Positions 30,620-43,130 of a stretch of DNA of 64,000 nucleotides are shown in pieces. The stretch comes from Pogostemon cablin. Taxonomy: Eukaryota; Streptophyta; Magnoliopsida; Lamiales; Lamiaceae. The stretch is from the NCBI GenBank assembly GCA_023678885.1, contig CM042965.1:32655777-32719776 (forward strand), given 5' to 3'. Positions within the stretch are counted from its first letter, which is position 1; every line of letters begins with the position of its first letter. Position numbers and translations under genes: made by a program. Below the pieces are notes generated by a model. That model was not told where the DNA came from. It saw only the letters and a program-made list of their open reading frames with translations, and ran no database searches.

Positions 30620-33180
30620 GTTGGTTTTGTGGTGAGACATTAGGTAATGTTTACATGCTATACGTGGATTTCTAATCGTATAGATAGCATGTGAATTAGG
30701 ATTTGAATAATTATGTATTATTTGTGAAAGATCCTATTATAATAATCATTGATATTAAGCATGAAGAAAGGGTTTTTATATGAGTGAATTATCCATATAT
30801 TATATGTGCTTTTATCGATGGTTTTGGCGTGAACTGCTGTGACGAAGTACGAGTCGAGATGTTGGCCAGAAACTTGGCGTTCGATCGAAGAGAGTCAAGT
30901 GGTGTGACTGTTCAGTCGATGGCTGGAGATTTTACAGACTACGCCGGGGGCGACTGGACTTTGTCGGATCTGCGTCCATGTTCAAAGACTCGCAGAACCG
31001 GCTGTCGATTCGACCAGAGAAGCAGCCTGCAATCTCATCCATCAGCCGAATCCATATCAAGCCTCGCGACGGGTGTTCACGAGTCAGCTGTTGGATCCGG
31101 CGAGGCATCTGATTATTGCGAGCGAGTCACTGCCAGTTCGGAGCAGGGCTCCGATGCAGGATTAGGCGGTGAGTCGAAGCAGACTGAAGTCGAACTTGTA
31201 AGAGCGTCGGAGAAAATTAGCGACGCGCGATAGACCTAGGGAGGTTCTGATCGGGCCTGTTAAACTTACCGGAGTGGGATTTGGTTGAGTTCTTCTGCCG
31301 ATCAAGTCCTGCAGATTCTGGGAAGGGCCTGAAGGGCTTCTGGTCGGAGTCAAAGGCGGCTTTTGGTAAAATCGTGGCAGATCGGTGCTGTTGTGAAAGG
31401 TGGGCTGTCGAGGCAAGTGAACGATCGGGCCTGCCAAGGCCGGCGATTGGCAGCAGCGTCGGATCTGTCACCTGGAGCGTAGGACGAAGGCTGAGGGCTT
31501 CTTGGCAGGCGGGCACAGCTGGGGTTCCACGGCAATCGACTGGCAGCGTGCTGTTTGGGACCTCAGCAGATTACAGACGGTCATTGTCGGGCATTCTGAA
31601 TTGTCGGCGGTGCCGTCATCTGCTAGCGGTGCAGGTCAACGGTTGACGGCGCTGGGAATGATGGTCACGGCTGGGTCAGACGTCGATGCAGGTGACGGTA
31701 CGCGCAAGCTGGGTCATCGGTGAATCTCCGGTGGGCTGACGGAGCTATTGCAGAGAGCAGCGGCGCCGGTGTGTCTTTCCCGTGTCTGCTGCCGAGTGCA
31801 ATCGGTCGACGGCTGTTAATAGAGCAGCAGTTTGTGTGATGAGGCTGCCTTAATGGGCTTGATGCCTTATTGGGCTCATTTCCTTGTTGGGCCAAGTTTA
31901 ATTGCAGGGCTCTTTTCCTAATAATTGTTTTGGGCTGTTGGGCCTAAATGTTTATTAAGGTGTCTATTGGGCTGGCAGGTTTAATTAAAGGGCCCAATTC
32001 AGTAATATATTAGGGGCTGCTCATTTATTTAATTTGTTTTTGGGCTTTTGGGCCCAAATTTTAATTAAATGGTAATGGGCTGCTGGGCCAATATTAATTG
32101 CTGATTTTAATTAATTGTGGGTAATGGGCCAAGTATGATAAATTATTATTTATTTATGGGCTAATTTTTTGCTAGTAGGCTTGGTGGATTTAATTTAATT
32201 TTGGGCTAAGTTAATGGGTCATGGATAATGGGCTTGATTAATTATTTAGTCTGCTGCTCATTTTGTACTTATTTGTTGCTCTAGGGCCCAATTAATTGAT
32301 CCACTATTTATGCAATTAATTATAATATATAACTGATTTAATTGTTTTAACTTGACAATTAATTGTTATATATGTAAGGCATGTTCTATGTGATTTACTT
32401 ATTTAAATTGCTGTTAATAGAAGCATGTCTTAGTTGTATATTTTATTCTGGAATATTATATGCATGTTAAAAACCCTCGGTAATTAAATAACTAAGTGGG
32501 AGAGGAGATTGGTTATTAATTCTCGCGGCCTCCATTATTGGTTTGTTAGCAATGTGAATAGACTTGCGCGTCGGCATTAGAGCCTTCCTCCCCATCGGAT
32601 GAGTTTATTCATGGATTGCTGGAACAGACTTCATTAAATAATTACGTTTGTAATGTGATGCATATGAACTTGCGCGTTGGCATAGACCTTCCTCCCTATC
32701 GGATGAGTTTATATGCGGTTCACTGGTACAAACTTGTAATTGATGACTGTAGGAAGTTATCCGAGCGCATGTATACTTCTCTATCTGTAAGGCACATAAG
32801 CTTGGGCTGCAGACTTGGGGTCAAATAATGGTGTACACTTAGATGTAAATAATTAGTATCCTCCCCATCGGAGTCACTGCTTTTATTTGCATGGCTAAAG
32901 ACGAACCGACTATTAATTATTTTGTCATAAAGTTAGGTTGACAAATGAAATTAATGGGTAAAACCTTCTCTTGTAAATGTTCGGGTTGTAAACGTCCACA
33001 CTATCGTGGCTTGCAGACTCACGGTGCTTGAGATGTCGGTGAATTTTATTTTATATTGTTTTTAGGGAATCAATATAAAAGAATAAAATTTGAAGTTTTG
33101 ATCGGTAAATTAGTGATTCTCTGAATTTTGAATGGTTTTATTTCACTAATTGTTAACTAAAAGACATTATATTTACTTGT
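30620..33180 (+). other. Copia long 5' leader with GC-rich insert and TGGGCY-rich block
   Basis: About 2.5 kb between primer site and first gag-like sequence, with no recognised gene. Positions 30,830-31,830 are distinctly GC-rich compared with the rest of the element and hold an unrecognised 149-codon frame (30784-31233). Positions 31,830-32,300 contain about 16 copies of TGGGCC/TGGGCT. A 106-bp-spaced direct repeat follows (acttgcgcgt...ccttcctcccc...ggatgagttta at 32562 and 32668). A long leader is known in some plant copia groups; the GC-rich part could be captured host sequence. Confidence 0.6.
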
Positions 33181-36100
33181 CCAAATTAGATGATTAGAAA
33201 GAATCTTGGTTTTGATAATTACTGCTTAAGAAAATAGATGTGTATTCTCACAAAGGACGTCTCATGATGCTTATTAAAGTCTCTAGTGAAGAGATGAGAG
33301 GTTCATAGAAATATGATGGTCTCATGTAACTCTTCGGATACTTGAGTAAATTAAAAGGCAGAAGATCATGGTTGAATTGATGTATGAATTGGAAAAGCTT
33401 GGAATAGAAATTGAAAGGGAAACCTAAATCAATTTATTCCTCACAATTTGCCTGGATGTTTTGAGCAAGTTCTACCTAAAATACGAGAGGTTGTATATGG
33501 TGGGAAACTTCTAACAAAACATGTGACAAAAGAAAGCCATTTTTCATCATGGTGTGAACAAGTTTAATATCTTATTTACTAATGGTTTAAACATGATTAG
33601 TGATGGCATCTACTGATACGAAGTATGTAGATACTGGAATCACTAAATGTTTATCACTGAGTAAGGATAAGATTGTTAATAACATGGGTAAAACTACAAA
33701 GGTAGTGCCTATTGCAGTGGGAGTTGTTTATTTATCTCATGATAAGAATAAACGATTGATTATGAGAAATTGTCTTTACGTACGTTTCATAGAAAGAATT
33801 TAATTTCGGTTTCTATGCATTAACGGATGAATACTTCATTTCATTTAAATGATATGGTCATAGTAATGAGGAATGAGGCTATAATCCGTTAAAGTATGTT
33901 GGTGGATAAAAAGTATACTCTTGAATCATGTACATCCCACAGATGCAATAAATAGTAATTAAATAATGCATCTTCTAATATTAGTAAGAGAAAGGAACCT
34001 TCGGAAATGAACTAAACATACATTTGGCGTCTATGACTAATTCATTTTACTTGAGTAGGATTCAAAAGTTGATAGCCGATAGACCGTAAGGTTTATCTGA
34101 AGTGGAAACTATCGCACTTGCGAGTCTTGCTTGGAAGTAAAAATGATTAACTGCCTTTTCAAGACTGTGGGGTGTAGAGCCAAAGATATATGTTGGAATT
34201 AGTTCATTCTGATTCAAGCAAACCTAACAATATCCAGGCGAGAGGTGGTTATGAATATTCAAAGATTATTCTGGAAACCGATACATTTATTTGATGCACT
34301 GCATGTCTAAGTTCTTGGATTAATTCAAGAATTGTAAGACTGGTACAGTGAAGCGTCATGGAAAATATATTAAGTCATTACGATTCAATCATGATGGCGA
34401 ATACCTCTTGGGATAGTTAGGAGCTATTGATCAGAAGTTGAGATTAAATCTCAAGTTAGCTACATCGGGTATGCCCCAAACTGAATGGTGTGGTGGATAG
34501 AAGGAATAAGGCTCTTATGGTTATGATAGATGATGAATTATTTGGAATAATTAAAATTTATTTTATGGATATGCCCTAGAAACAGTAATTCGTAAAATAT
34601 TTGTCTGTTTGTGGGACATCCTGGAAAAATGAAGGTTGATTTATTTAGTCCAAAAGATCGAAGGGTGACTGTTAACACAAACACCAAATTTTTGGAAAAG
34701 GACTATGTAATAAATCACAAGCCCATGTATAAGTTGTTCTAAAGGAAGTGAGAGGAAAACACTAAGTAAAAGTACCAAGTGTACAAGAGGATATACCACA
34801 AGGTAAACTGCAACACGTGTCACGTCTGATACACAATTACATATAGTGCCTTATCGTAGTGGGAGGGTTGTTTGACAACCCATAAATATATATTTTGGGA
34901 CAGTCATGAGATTTGGTCCCTAGTAAACATGGTATTATCCCACGGATACGACGTAGCACTACAAGATTAAAATGTGGAATCTTAGTAAGTTGCAATGTAT
35001 GTTGAAATAGAATCTACGGATTCTAAATTAAGTCTGGAGCTTGAAAGATCACTAAAATGGTGTAAAAGTCATTGCAAGTGGTCATAGGAAATAAAGAGGA
35101 TCATACGGAAAGGTGAAAACCTTGGAAGCAAAGCTTGTTGCGAAAAGGTGTACTCAGAAAGAAATGGTTCGATTATGAGGAAACATGTTCGCTGGTAGCT
35201 ATGCTTATGTTGATCCGGATTCTTTTATTGCTGCTATGAGGAACAACAAATAGATGTCAAAGACAGCTTTCCTGATTGGAAGTCTTGAGGAAAACATCTA
35301 TGTGAAGCAACCAGAGTGATTCATTGCAAAGTACTAATAGTATTTTTGATAGTAAGCTTAAAAGTATCCAGCGATGGACTAAAGCAAGCTTTAAGATTGT
35401 GAATCATCTGTTTTGATTAGGTAATCCAGTGGCATGGATTTAAATCAATGAGCGGATGAGTCTTGTGTGTTGTAAAGAGTGACGGAAACGTGGTGGTATT
35501 TTTTGTACTATACGAAGATAGTATCTTACTCATTGGAGACAATGAAAGAGTATTATCGGGCGTATGGGTACGGTTAATAAAGCAGTAGACATGAAGGACT
35601 TAAGAAAGGAAAAATATATCCTTTTGATCACGGTAATACGGATCACAGAAAGGACATTATGCTTATCTCAAGTTTCATTAATGATACAGTCCATACTCGT
35701 TTAGCATGTAAATTTATCTAAGTGAATGTGTCTTTGAGACACAAGAAGAAGATAAAGAGGATGAAAGCGGTTCCTTATGCTCCGGCGAATAAGGAAGCTT
35801 AATCTAAGGAATGCTATGAACGATGTTGGATATCTGTTTTGCTGGATGCATCAACAGTGGGTATCAACGTAACCCGGAACAAGAATGATAAACTGTGGCA
35901 AGACATATATAAAGTGCCTGAGAAGGACTGGAAATTATATGTGGACTTACTGGACAGATTCACTGCTTCTTGCGGATTACGTAGATTCGGATTTTTTAGT
36001 CAGATTGAACGGCAGTAAATTCACCTCAAAGGTTATGTGTTTAATCTTAGGAAGTAGAGTCATAATGTGGAGGAGTGTTATATAGAAATATATTTCAGAC

Positions 36101-36420
36101 TCCGGACTCCATCATGGAAAGATGATGAATTGGAGCCTATGAGGCAGCCAAAGTATCTATATGACTCTAGAAACTTCATGATGGACTTTGAAGTGTTTCT
36201 AAGTTTGCCCAAGGTAATCACAATTTACATTGTTGATATTGGTGCAGTTGCAAACTTGAAGAAATCACAAGTCTATAAGGCAATTAAACACATGGAGCGC
36301 GAGTACCACCTGTTATGAGAAATCGTATGATGAGGGGAAGGTTGTTGTCGCCTAGATTGCATCGGATGATAACCTAGTAAATCCATTTACAAGGACCTTA
36401 AGACGAGAGTTTTTAATGGT
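33181..36420 (+). pseudogene. Copia gag-pol relic
   Basis: Fragments in changing frames appear in the correct order. Gag-like YELEKLGIEIE with a following LP-F-QVLPK motif is at about 33,375-33,480. Gag-pre-integrase is at 33,600-33,800 (YLSHDKN, NCLYVRF) and near 34,115 (CESCLE-like). Integrase is at about 34,195-34,420 (ELVHSDS, ARGGYEYSK, HGKYIKSLRFNHDGEYL) with the linker NHKPMYK near 34,715. RT is at about 35,125-35,560 (LEAKLVAKRCTQKE, a QPE-FIAK relic, YEDSILLIGD where active elements have YVDDxLLxG), and RNase H at 35,950-36,400 (ADYVDSDFLVRLNGSKFTSK, ASDDNLVNPFTRTL-like). Stops and shifts are frequent, so no functional protein can be made. Confidence 0.88.
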
Positions 36421-36483
36421 CATGTAGTGGAAGTAGGAATCAGATGTATGGCAGAAGACATGACAACATAGTCTTTTAGTATA

Positions 36484-36493
36484 AGTGGGAGAT
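36484..36493 (+). other. Polypurine tract of copia element
   Basis: The sequence agtgggagat immediately precedes the 3' LTR and matches the usual copia tract. Confidence 0.88.
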
Positions 36494-37692
36494 TGTTGGA
36501 TTGTATACTAAAAGTCTAGCTTTAGTATGAACAATGTCATAACAATATTTGAAATGAGAATCATTGATCAAATGATTGCATCTTATAATTTATTTTATAT
36601 GCATGATGCAATAGTCCATTTATTTTATACTGTAGATAATATGTTGTGCGACAACACGCGGAAGATCATATTATCGGTTTCCTTATAAGGTATAAACAGA
36701 TGCTCACAACTGAGATAGACGGGGACTCTCTATCGGTATGGTTGTAGTGTGGTTCGGTATTAACTTGTCTTGGCTATAGAATCACATTAGTGCACTCGTG
36801 TGTATTGAGTAGGATCGCCTGAGATCGTTCTTCTTATACTGACTAAAGTAGAACTTGATCTCTGTTATTATGGAAGTTTGTGCTCTTAATCCCTATATAA
36901 TAACCTCGACACGTAGGGCAGTATGTATTTCTTTGATTCATCAATGGGTGAGATTTAAAAGTAATAAATCAACAAACTCAGTGAGTTGGGAAATAGTGCT
37001 GTATCTATGGTGTGCTGTTGATTGTAGAAGGAATCCATGTCCGACATAGGTTGATGATGTCCCCTTGAGGAGCTCATAAGGTTTATCATGTAAATCTTGC
37101 AAGTGGATTAATTTTCGGCATTATAATAAGGTTGAGTGGTACTACTCTCGGAAGATATATTAATTAATTTGAGTTGTTAGTAACTTAATTAATTAATGGG
37201 CATTGTATATCTTAAACATGGGGAGACTTCGGGCTCATAATAAGAAGGAGCCCAAAACGTAATTTTGGGTTGGAGTGGGTAGTGCAGTAATAATAATTTT
37301 GTGGAATTTATTATTATTATTGGATTAAATATAAGCTTTGGGCTAAGCTTGGATATTTAATCCAATGGAGGCCCAACTCCAATTCTCCTCCTGATCCCTG
37401 CTGTAGCCCAGTATATAAGTGAACTCAGCCTCTTGGAACCCTGATTATTCCTGCGCCTCTTTTGACGTAAGTTAGGGAAAGAAGCACATTGAGAGCTCCT
37501 GCTGACTGTTGCCCACACAACAGTAGAATCACACTTGGGACATACAGTAGAAGATCAGAGGTAGTTCTCTATAGATCATCCTCTACACCAACCCAGAAGT
37601 ACGGTAAATGTTTAATTTTAATTGCTTCCGCTGTTATCGTTTATCTGAAATCCTAACGGATCACGTTGAACCACGCGATCCAATTGCCAACA
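36494..37692 (+). repeat. Copia 3' LTR (1199 bp)
   Basis: Same ends as the 5' LTR, followed by cagat. I counted roughly 30 substitutions and a 2-bp indel against the 5' LTR. Confidence 0.94.
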
Positions 37693-37697
37693 CAGAT

Positions 37698-38655
37698 ATG
37701 ATTCGATTTTAAGCTAACAATATATTTTGATTTATGTCCTAAGATGCGTAAATATTACCAGGCCCCCTTCCTAGATACTAATCAACGCGAACAACAATAC
37801 CTCTGGATGGCAAGTTCGACTAACAAGATATTTTCTAAAAGCACTACAAGGCTTTATTCACTTCCTACTTGAATATTTAATTGCACCATTCCACTAAACA
37901 GATCTAGTATCTGATTTACCAGTTCATGGAATTAAGCATTTATAGCGGAACTACCTTAAACCCAAACAGATAGACAATATCAATTATGAACGCACACAAG
38001 CTAACATAATAAATCAAGCATTATAGCAGATGTCATGAAATTATTATGAGGACATTATGAAGCAGAGTAGCAAAGTTCGATTAAATTAAATAAATTCATA
38101 ATATCAACTGCATAAAATCATAATCTTGGGCTAGGTTCCCAAATCAATTAAATCTAACCTTTAAACTCTAGAACTGTAGAAGAAATTACCCCATGAGGTT
38201 ACAAGCAACACTCATGGCTATGAAATTCATACCACAAATCAAGACAAAAGAAAGAGAAAGATGAAAAACACGAAACCATTGTGTCAGCGTAGATCTATGT
38301 TCCTTCTCCTTCTGTCCAATTGTCAGATCGCTCTCAATCTGCACTTGGAACCCCCTTAAGATGGATAGATGATGAAAACTAATGTGAATCTTATGTGTGA
38401 GGTATTTGGGCGTGAATTCACGATGGGAATGAATGGGTTCTCCCTTGTGTGTGTTGTGATCCCTCTTTTTATATCTTGAGCTATTTTCAGGACATCTTCG
38501 TGTCAAATTCATGCCAAATCACGATCTGGAAGTCAAAAATACACTGTTGGATTGAAGAGGCCGTGACTGGGCCCAAAAACACTCTATCTCGGAACCCAAT
38601 TCGAGCCTAGCTAGGTTTAGAAGTGTTGAGCCATGACCGAGCTGCATATGACTGA
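37698..38655 (-). mobile_element. Athila-type LTR E, inner part, truncated by CACTA fragment
   Basis: Continues LTR E after the copia element (atgattcgatttt...), matching 2161-3110 of the first LTR with many small differences. It loses similarity at about 38,650 where CACTA sequence starts. Confidence 0.78.
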
Positions 38656-39284
38656 AAAGATGAGTATGACATCTTTTTAAACTTCCACCCTCCGGATGAA
38701 AATGGAAAGTACGCTAATGTAGTAGCTGAAAATGTTGCTGTAAGTATAATATTTTGTGTTTTTAAAGTATTTATGATTTTAAGTAAAATAATAAATCTAT
38801 AATATTTGATTAATAATTCATTATTAACCATATAAATTCACAGACTGCAATCGAACAAAAGAAAGATGAACTGAGTCAAATGCCTGATGCTCCTGAGATT
38901 AATATGGGAGATATCTTCCGTCAAACTGTTGCACCAAAAAAAGATCGCATCTTCGGCATTGGTAATTTAGGAGAAGGAAGTTCAAGCAGTCAATCCAGTG
39001 TTACTCAAGGTGTCTGTTCAAAATCAGAGTGCAAGAGACAGTTAGATGAAAAAATCTTGGAGGTGCGTACTGAGATGCAAGCAGAAATTTTAATGCTTCA
39101 AGCCCAAATGCAAAAATTTATGGAAATGATGCGAGGTGAAATTACAATAGCTTCTCCTTATGGTGGTGGATCTACATCTGGTGTCGGTCATAACGATGTT
39201 GATAATGATGCTGATGCTTATGCTGATGCTGATAACGATATTGATGTTGATGACGAGGTTGATGCTGATTTGGGAGAATTGTGA
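38656..39284 (+). pseudogene. C-terminal exons of a CACTA-associated protein, with an intron
   Basis: An open segment ends with YANVVAENVA at 38739, followed by a gtaagt donor at 38740, a 104-bp AT-rich intron and a cag acceptor at 38841-38843. The next exon opens TAIEQKKDELSQMPDAPEINMGDIF... and stops at 39284. It includes a probable coiled coil (KRQLDEKILEVRTEMQAEILML) and an aspartate-rich tail (DNDIDVDDEVDADLGEL). This resembles the C-terminal end of the plant En/Spm-type transposase-associated family. The N-terminal parts are absent. The splice sites and open exon suggest it decayed recently. Confidence 0.65.
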
Positions 39285-39933
39285 TCATGTTTATTGTATT
39301 AGATGTTTTAAGGATTGAGTAGAATTTGATATTTTGTGTCGAATTTGGATAATCTATTTCAAATTGTGGAGATTGTTGAATTTAAATCTTATATTGGTTT
39401 GTGTTTTGAAGATTTAATTAATTAAAATTTTATATTATTTAACAGGTATTAATATTAATTTTAAAATATAAAACTCAAATATATACATAAATTTACGACG
39501 AAAATTTTCGTCGGTGACTGAAATAAGTAATTTGAAAAACTAATATTACCAACGAAAAATTCCGTCACAAATTTATAACGAATTATTTCAGTCGGTAATT
39601 ACCGTCAGTAAACTAACTTTCATATGATTTCACTTTTTTAATTTGCGACAGAAATTTTCATCGGTAAATTCCCGATGGATTTATTCCGTCGCTAATTTGC
39701 CACACCGATGAATTTGATTTGCATGACTATCGACGGAAAATTCTATTCACCGATGTCCATAATCCTCGGTAATTACCGACGGAATGTAATTTCCGTTGGT
39801 AATAAATTACCGACCATGGTTTTAGCGATGGATCGATTTCCATCGGTAATCCGTCGGTAACCTCTTTACTGACCGAATTTTCAAGTATTACCGATGAAAA
39901 TTTCCGTCGCTAATCCGACAGTTTTTTGTAGTG
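38656..39933 (+). mobile_element. CACTA (En/Spm) transposon 3' fragment
   Basis: The right terminus reads gttttttgtagtg (39921-39933), the complement of the CACTA end cactacaaaaaac. Inside it about 430 bp of subterminal sequence (39,490-39,930) is filled with short direct and inverted repeats such as accgacgg, ttaccga and ccgtcgg, the binding-site arrays typical of CACTA ends. Coding remnants precede it. The left terminus and most of the transposase are missing, so it is a truncated copy fused to LTR E. Confidence 0.88.
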
Positions 39934-40880
39934 AAAACACAATAATATGAAGTCTCAAAATATCTTCTTCAATGAGGAAATAAACATACTGCAATATAAG
40001 AAATCCAAGTCTATGACAATCAAATCACATAGCCAAAACTGTTTAAAGCCCTAACATTACCAACAAGATACTTAGCCCATGATATTACAAGCAACAACCA
40101 TATATATGGAAAAGGACTTACCCATGAGTCTAAAAACTAGAAAGAATAAAGTAAAGAAAGAAAACTTATTTGTTTGGTTCTCCTTCTTCAACTCCGTCCT
40201 CTCCAGAATTCCCGTCTCCAATCAAATAGACGAATACTCTCTTGAATCCTCTCCAAATAATGAATGGTGGATGGCGGATGATGGGTAGAAGATGAAAGGC
40301 AGATATGGTGGATTAGGGTTTAGAACCCTAGGTGATGTGGTGGTGGTAGATTATGCGGTTTCTCCACACGTTTATGTGGTGACGAGAATGAAGTATATAT
40401 AGGTGTGAGAATGGAATAAGATAAGGAGTAGAAGGATATGGGATCTTGAAAATAAGGAAAAATATAATTATGAAAGATATGGAGATGTGTGAGATTAGGA
40501 AATAACTTGGCCACTAAGAAAATAAGAAAAAGAGGGTAATTTTCGTGAATTTTCGAAATTCTTGCTGGCAGCTGTCGACCTCACGGCCACACACGTACAG
40601 AAAAATTATGGAAATTGATCATCTGTTTTCTTGCATATTGCACAAATTCACCCTTCATTCCAACTTTGCATTTTTTTTAATTCTTTTTCCGATCAAAATA
40701 CAACAAAATATCTCTCAAATACCTTTTGGTCAATAATCATTCAAAGTATTAAGATTTGTGCAAATAATAACAATTAAAACACTGAAAGAGATATCAAATC
40801 GGATCCAAAAGTACATGAATTTTTAATCTCATCAAATAACTTATTTTAAAGTTAATTAATTAAATTTACAATTTGTTTGA
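39934..40880 (-). other. Decayed LTR-like sequence
   Basis: Weak similarity to LTR E/F in the same order (agcccatgatattacaagca compared with agcccatgaggtcacaagca; later ttcattccaactttgc). No gene is supported. It may be the displaced remainder of LTR E beyond the CACTA end. Confidence 0.35.
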
Positions 40881-41030
40881 TATTTTAAAAGGAGAGTGAC
40901 TAGAGTACAACCAAATGCCCAAATTGAATTGGCGCCCCTTTGTCCCCACCCTTCTTAATTAATTCCTGCTCTTTCATTAATGTTATTTTTTATTTTATTT
41001 TTAAATTTATTATAGTACTTAAATGAAAAT

Positions 41031-41215
41031 CCTAGAGATAAATTATACCCTAAACCACAAGGATAAAATTATAATTATATCCTAAATTCTAAACCTAGAG
41101 ATAAATTATACCCTAAACCACAAGAGTTAAATTACGATTATACCCTTAACCCTAAATTTTAGGGATAAATTATACCCTAAAATACATAGATAAAATTATA
41201 ATTATACATCTAAAA
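41031..41215. repeat. Tandem repeat, about 63 bp x 3
   Basis: Units beginning (a)gagataaattatacccta start at about 41033, 41096 and 41160. Each includes cctaaa and aaaattataattata. Confidence 0.85.
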
Positions 41216-41436
41216 TTAAATAAATAAAAAAGAAGAAAAAAAGAAAAAACAAACCAAACAAGCAAGCGGTAACTACATGTACGAAATTGCGGTGATATTG
41301 GGGTGTGGGACCCATGGTCGCACAGATTCTGGAAAAAAAACTTAGGCACGCTAGTCATTGCCTTTTAAAAGATACTTCGTCCCGAGTATTTGTATCCATT
41401 TGTACGGATACGGAGATTATGACGTTTTATTTTTTA

Positions 41437-41731
41437 CTCCCTCCGTCCCAAGAATACATTCGCCCTTTCCATTTTGATCCGTCCCAAGAATACATTCGCC
41501 CCCTAAAAATGGAAACAACACACAATATCAATAACCTTACAATACTACAATATTACAAAAATGCCACCTTCTTTTTACACACAATTTAGTCAAAGTCAAC
41601 TATATCATACACTTTATTCTACTCAATTACCCAAAATACCCCTTCTCTTTCTTACATCACACCCCCAAAAAGTTACTTTTCTTAAACTCCGTGCCCAAGA
41701 ATACGCGAATGTATTCTTGGGACGGAGGGAG
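41437..41731. mobile_element. Stowaway MITE (Tc1/mariner type)
   Basis: Inverted ends ctccctccgtcccaagaata and tattcttgggacggagggag are flanked by TA (41435-41436 and 41732-41733), the hallmark of Stowaway elements. It is 295 bp long with no coding capacity. The motif gtcccaagaatacattcgcc is repeated inside the left end at about 41490. Confidence 0.93.
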
Positions 41732-42043
41732 TAATATATAATGTAAGAGAAAATATGGTTAAATTAGTAATTTAAAAAGAAAAAGTGAATAAAATTATTG
41801 GGAATGATGAATAAAGTGTAAAAAAATAATTAAAATTGTTGGGATTGTAAAATGTAGATAATAAAATATTATATATTTTTGCCAAAAATAAAATGAGTAA
41901 AAATACGTGGAACACCCAAAAATAGAAAGGTGAGTAAAAATACGTGAGATGGAGGGAGTGTATTAAACGTCCCCAAAAAAAATTAAAGAACATATAAGAA
42001 ATTCAATAAATATTTAAGGTAAAAAAATAATGCAATTGCTCCG

Positions 42044-42046
<3 letters not shown>

Positions 42047-42129
<83 letters not shown>
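42047..42129. repeat. (AT)n microsatellite
   Basis: An uninterrupted run of about 40 ta units. Confidence 0.97.
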
Positions 42130-42131
<2 letters not shown>

Positions 42132-42319
42132 TCCAAAGAAATTAAAGATTTCCTCTTTGTGCATTGAATGTTTTTAAATATATAAAATAAATTATAAATT
42201 TAAATAGTTAACTTTAAAGTAAATTATAAGAGTATTGATGCAGCAAATTATTCCTCTCATGAGTATTCTACAATTATTAGTATAGACACAACATTTCTAA
42301 AATGTTTAAAAAGTACTCA

Positions 42320-43130
42320 TTTTGTCACTTCTATTACGTTTGCTTTTACACAGGAATATAGTATTTTAATATATATTGAAGTGGGAGAAATAATATTTTA
42401 ATGTATAGTGTATACTTATATTAGTATTGTAGGTGGGTTCTATAAAGATATTTTGACTAATTTATGTGGGGCCATATATACCAAAAAAAGAAATGTAACC
42501 ATTATAATTAGACGCCCAAATTAAAAATATATAATTATTAGAGTGAGACGAGAAACTTTATTGAATTTTAAACCTTAATGTAATCTTTTTAAGAAATTAA
42601 TATATTATAAAATTTGTTATGTATGATAAGGTGGTGATGTCAAATTTGAAATTAAGATGTATTTTGAGATTATGAGTTCAATATAAAGTATACAATCTTT
42701 TTTTATTGATAAAATTTATTATAGGATGGTAGAAAACAAAATTATTAAATTTATTATGAGATGAACCAAAACAAAGAGATAAAATTATTGTAAGATAAAG
42801 AGATTAATATGTTTAAAAATACAAAAAATTAATAAATAAAAATTAAAAATCATATAAGGATGTAAAATAAGCTTGAGGAAAATATATACCCCATCCCATA
42901 AAAAGGTTTACGCTTGTTTTTTATACAGGAATTAAGGAATATAATATTTTAATATATATTAAGTGGAATAAATAATATTTTAATGTATAGTGGATAGTTG
43001 TATTAGTATAATGTTATGGCCCCATGAAGATATTTAAGTAATTTATGTGGATCTCATTTACCATATAAGAAAAATGTAAATTTTTTTATGAGATGTTCAA
43101 AATATAAATGTTTTTATGGGACGTAGATAG
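42320..43130. mobile_element. Two related MITE relics
   Basis: 42,340-42,510 and 42,900-43,070 share the order ttatacaggaat, atattttaatatatatt, gaataatattttaatgtatag, atttatgtgg. The second is bounded by ccatcccataaaaa (42,893) and tttttatgggacg (43,110), weak inverted ends like those of Stowaway elements. A third related piece is near 45,050-45,160. Confidence 0.5.

Larger units (their letters stand above)
29405..37692 (+). mobile_element. Ty1/copia LTR retrotransposon, complete ends, coding region decayed
   Basis: LTRs at 29405-30605 and 36494-37692 start tgttgg and end ccaaca, flanked by the target duplication cagat (29400-29404 and 37693-37697). The primer site matches initiator tRNA-Met (30608-30619) and the purine tract aagtgggagat precedes the 3' LTR. 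Domain order gag, integrase, RT, RNase H identifies Ty1/copia. By eye about 30 base differences separate the two 1.2-kb LTRs, but pol is riddled with stops and frameshifts. Confidence 0.95.

Noticed and set aside
31162..31895. Several overlapping frames on both strands in the copia leader as host genes
   Set aside because: GC-rich composition produces long open frames in several frames at once; no domain or motif was recognised.
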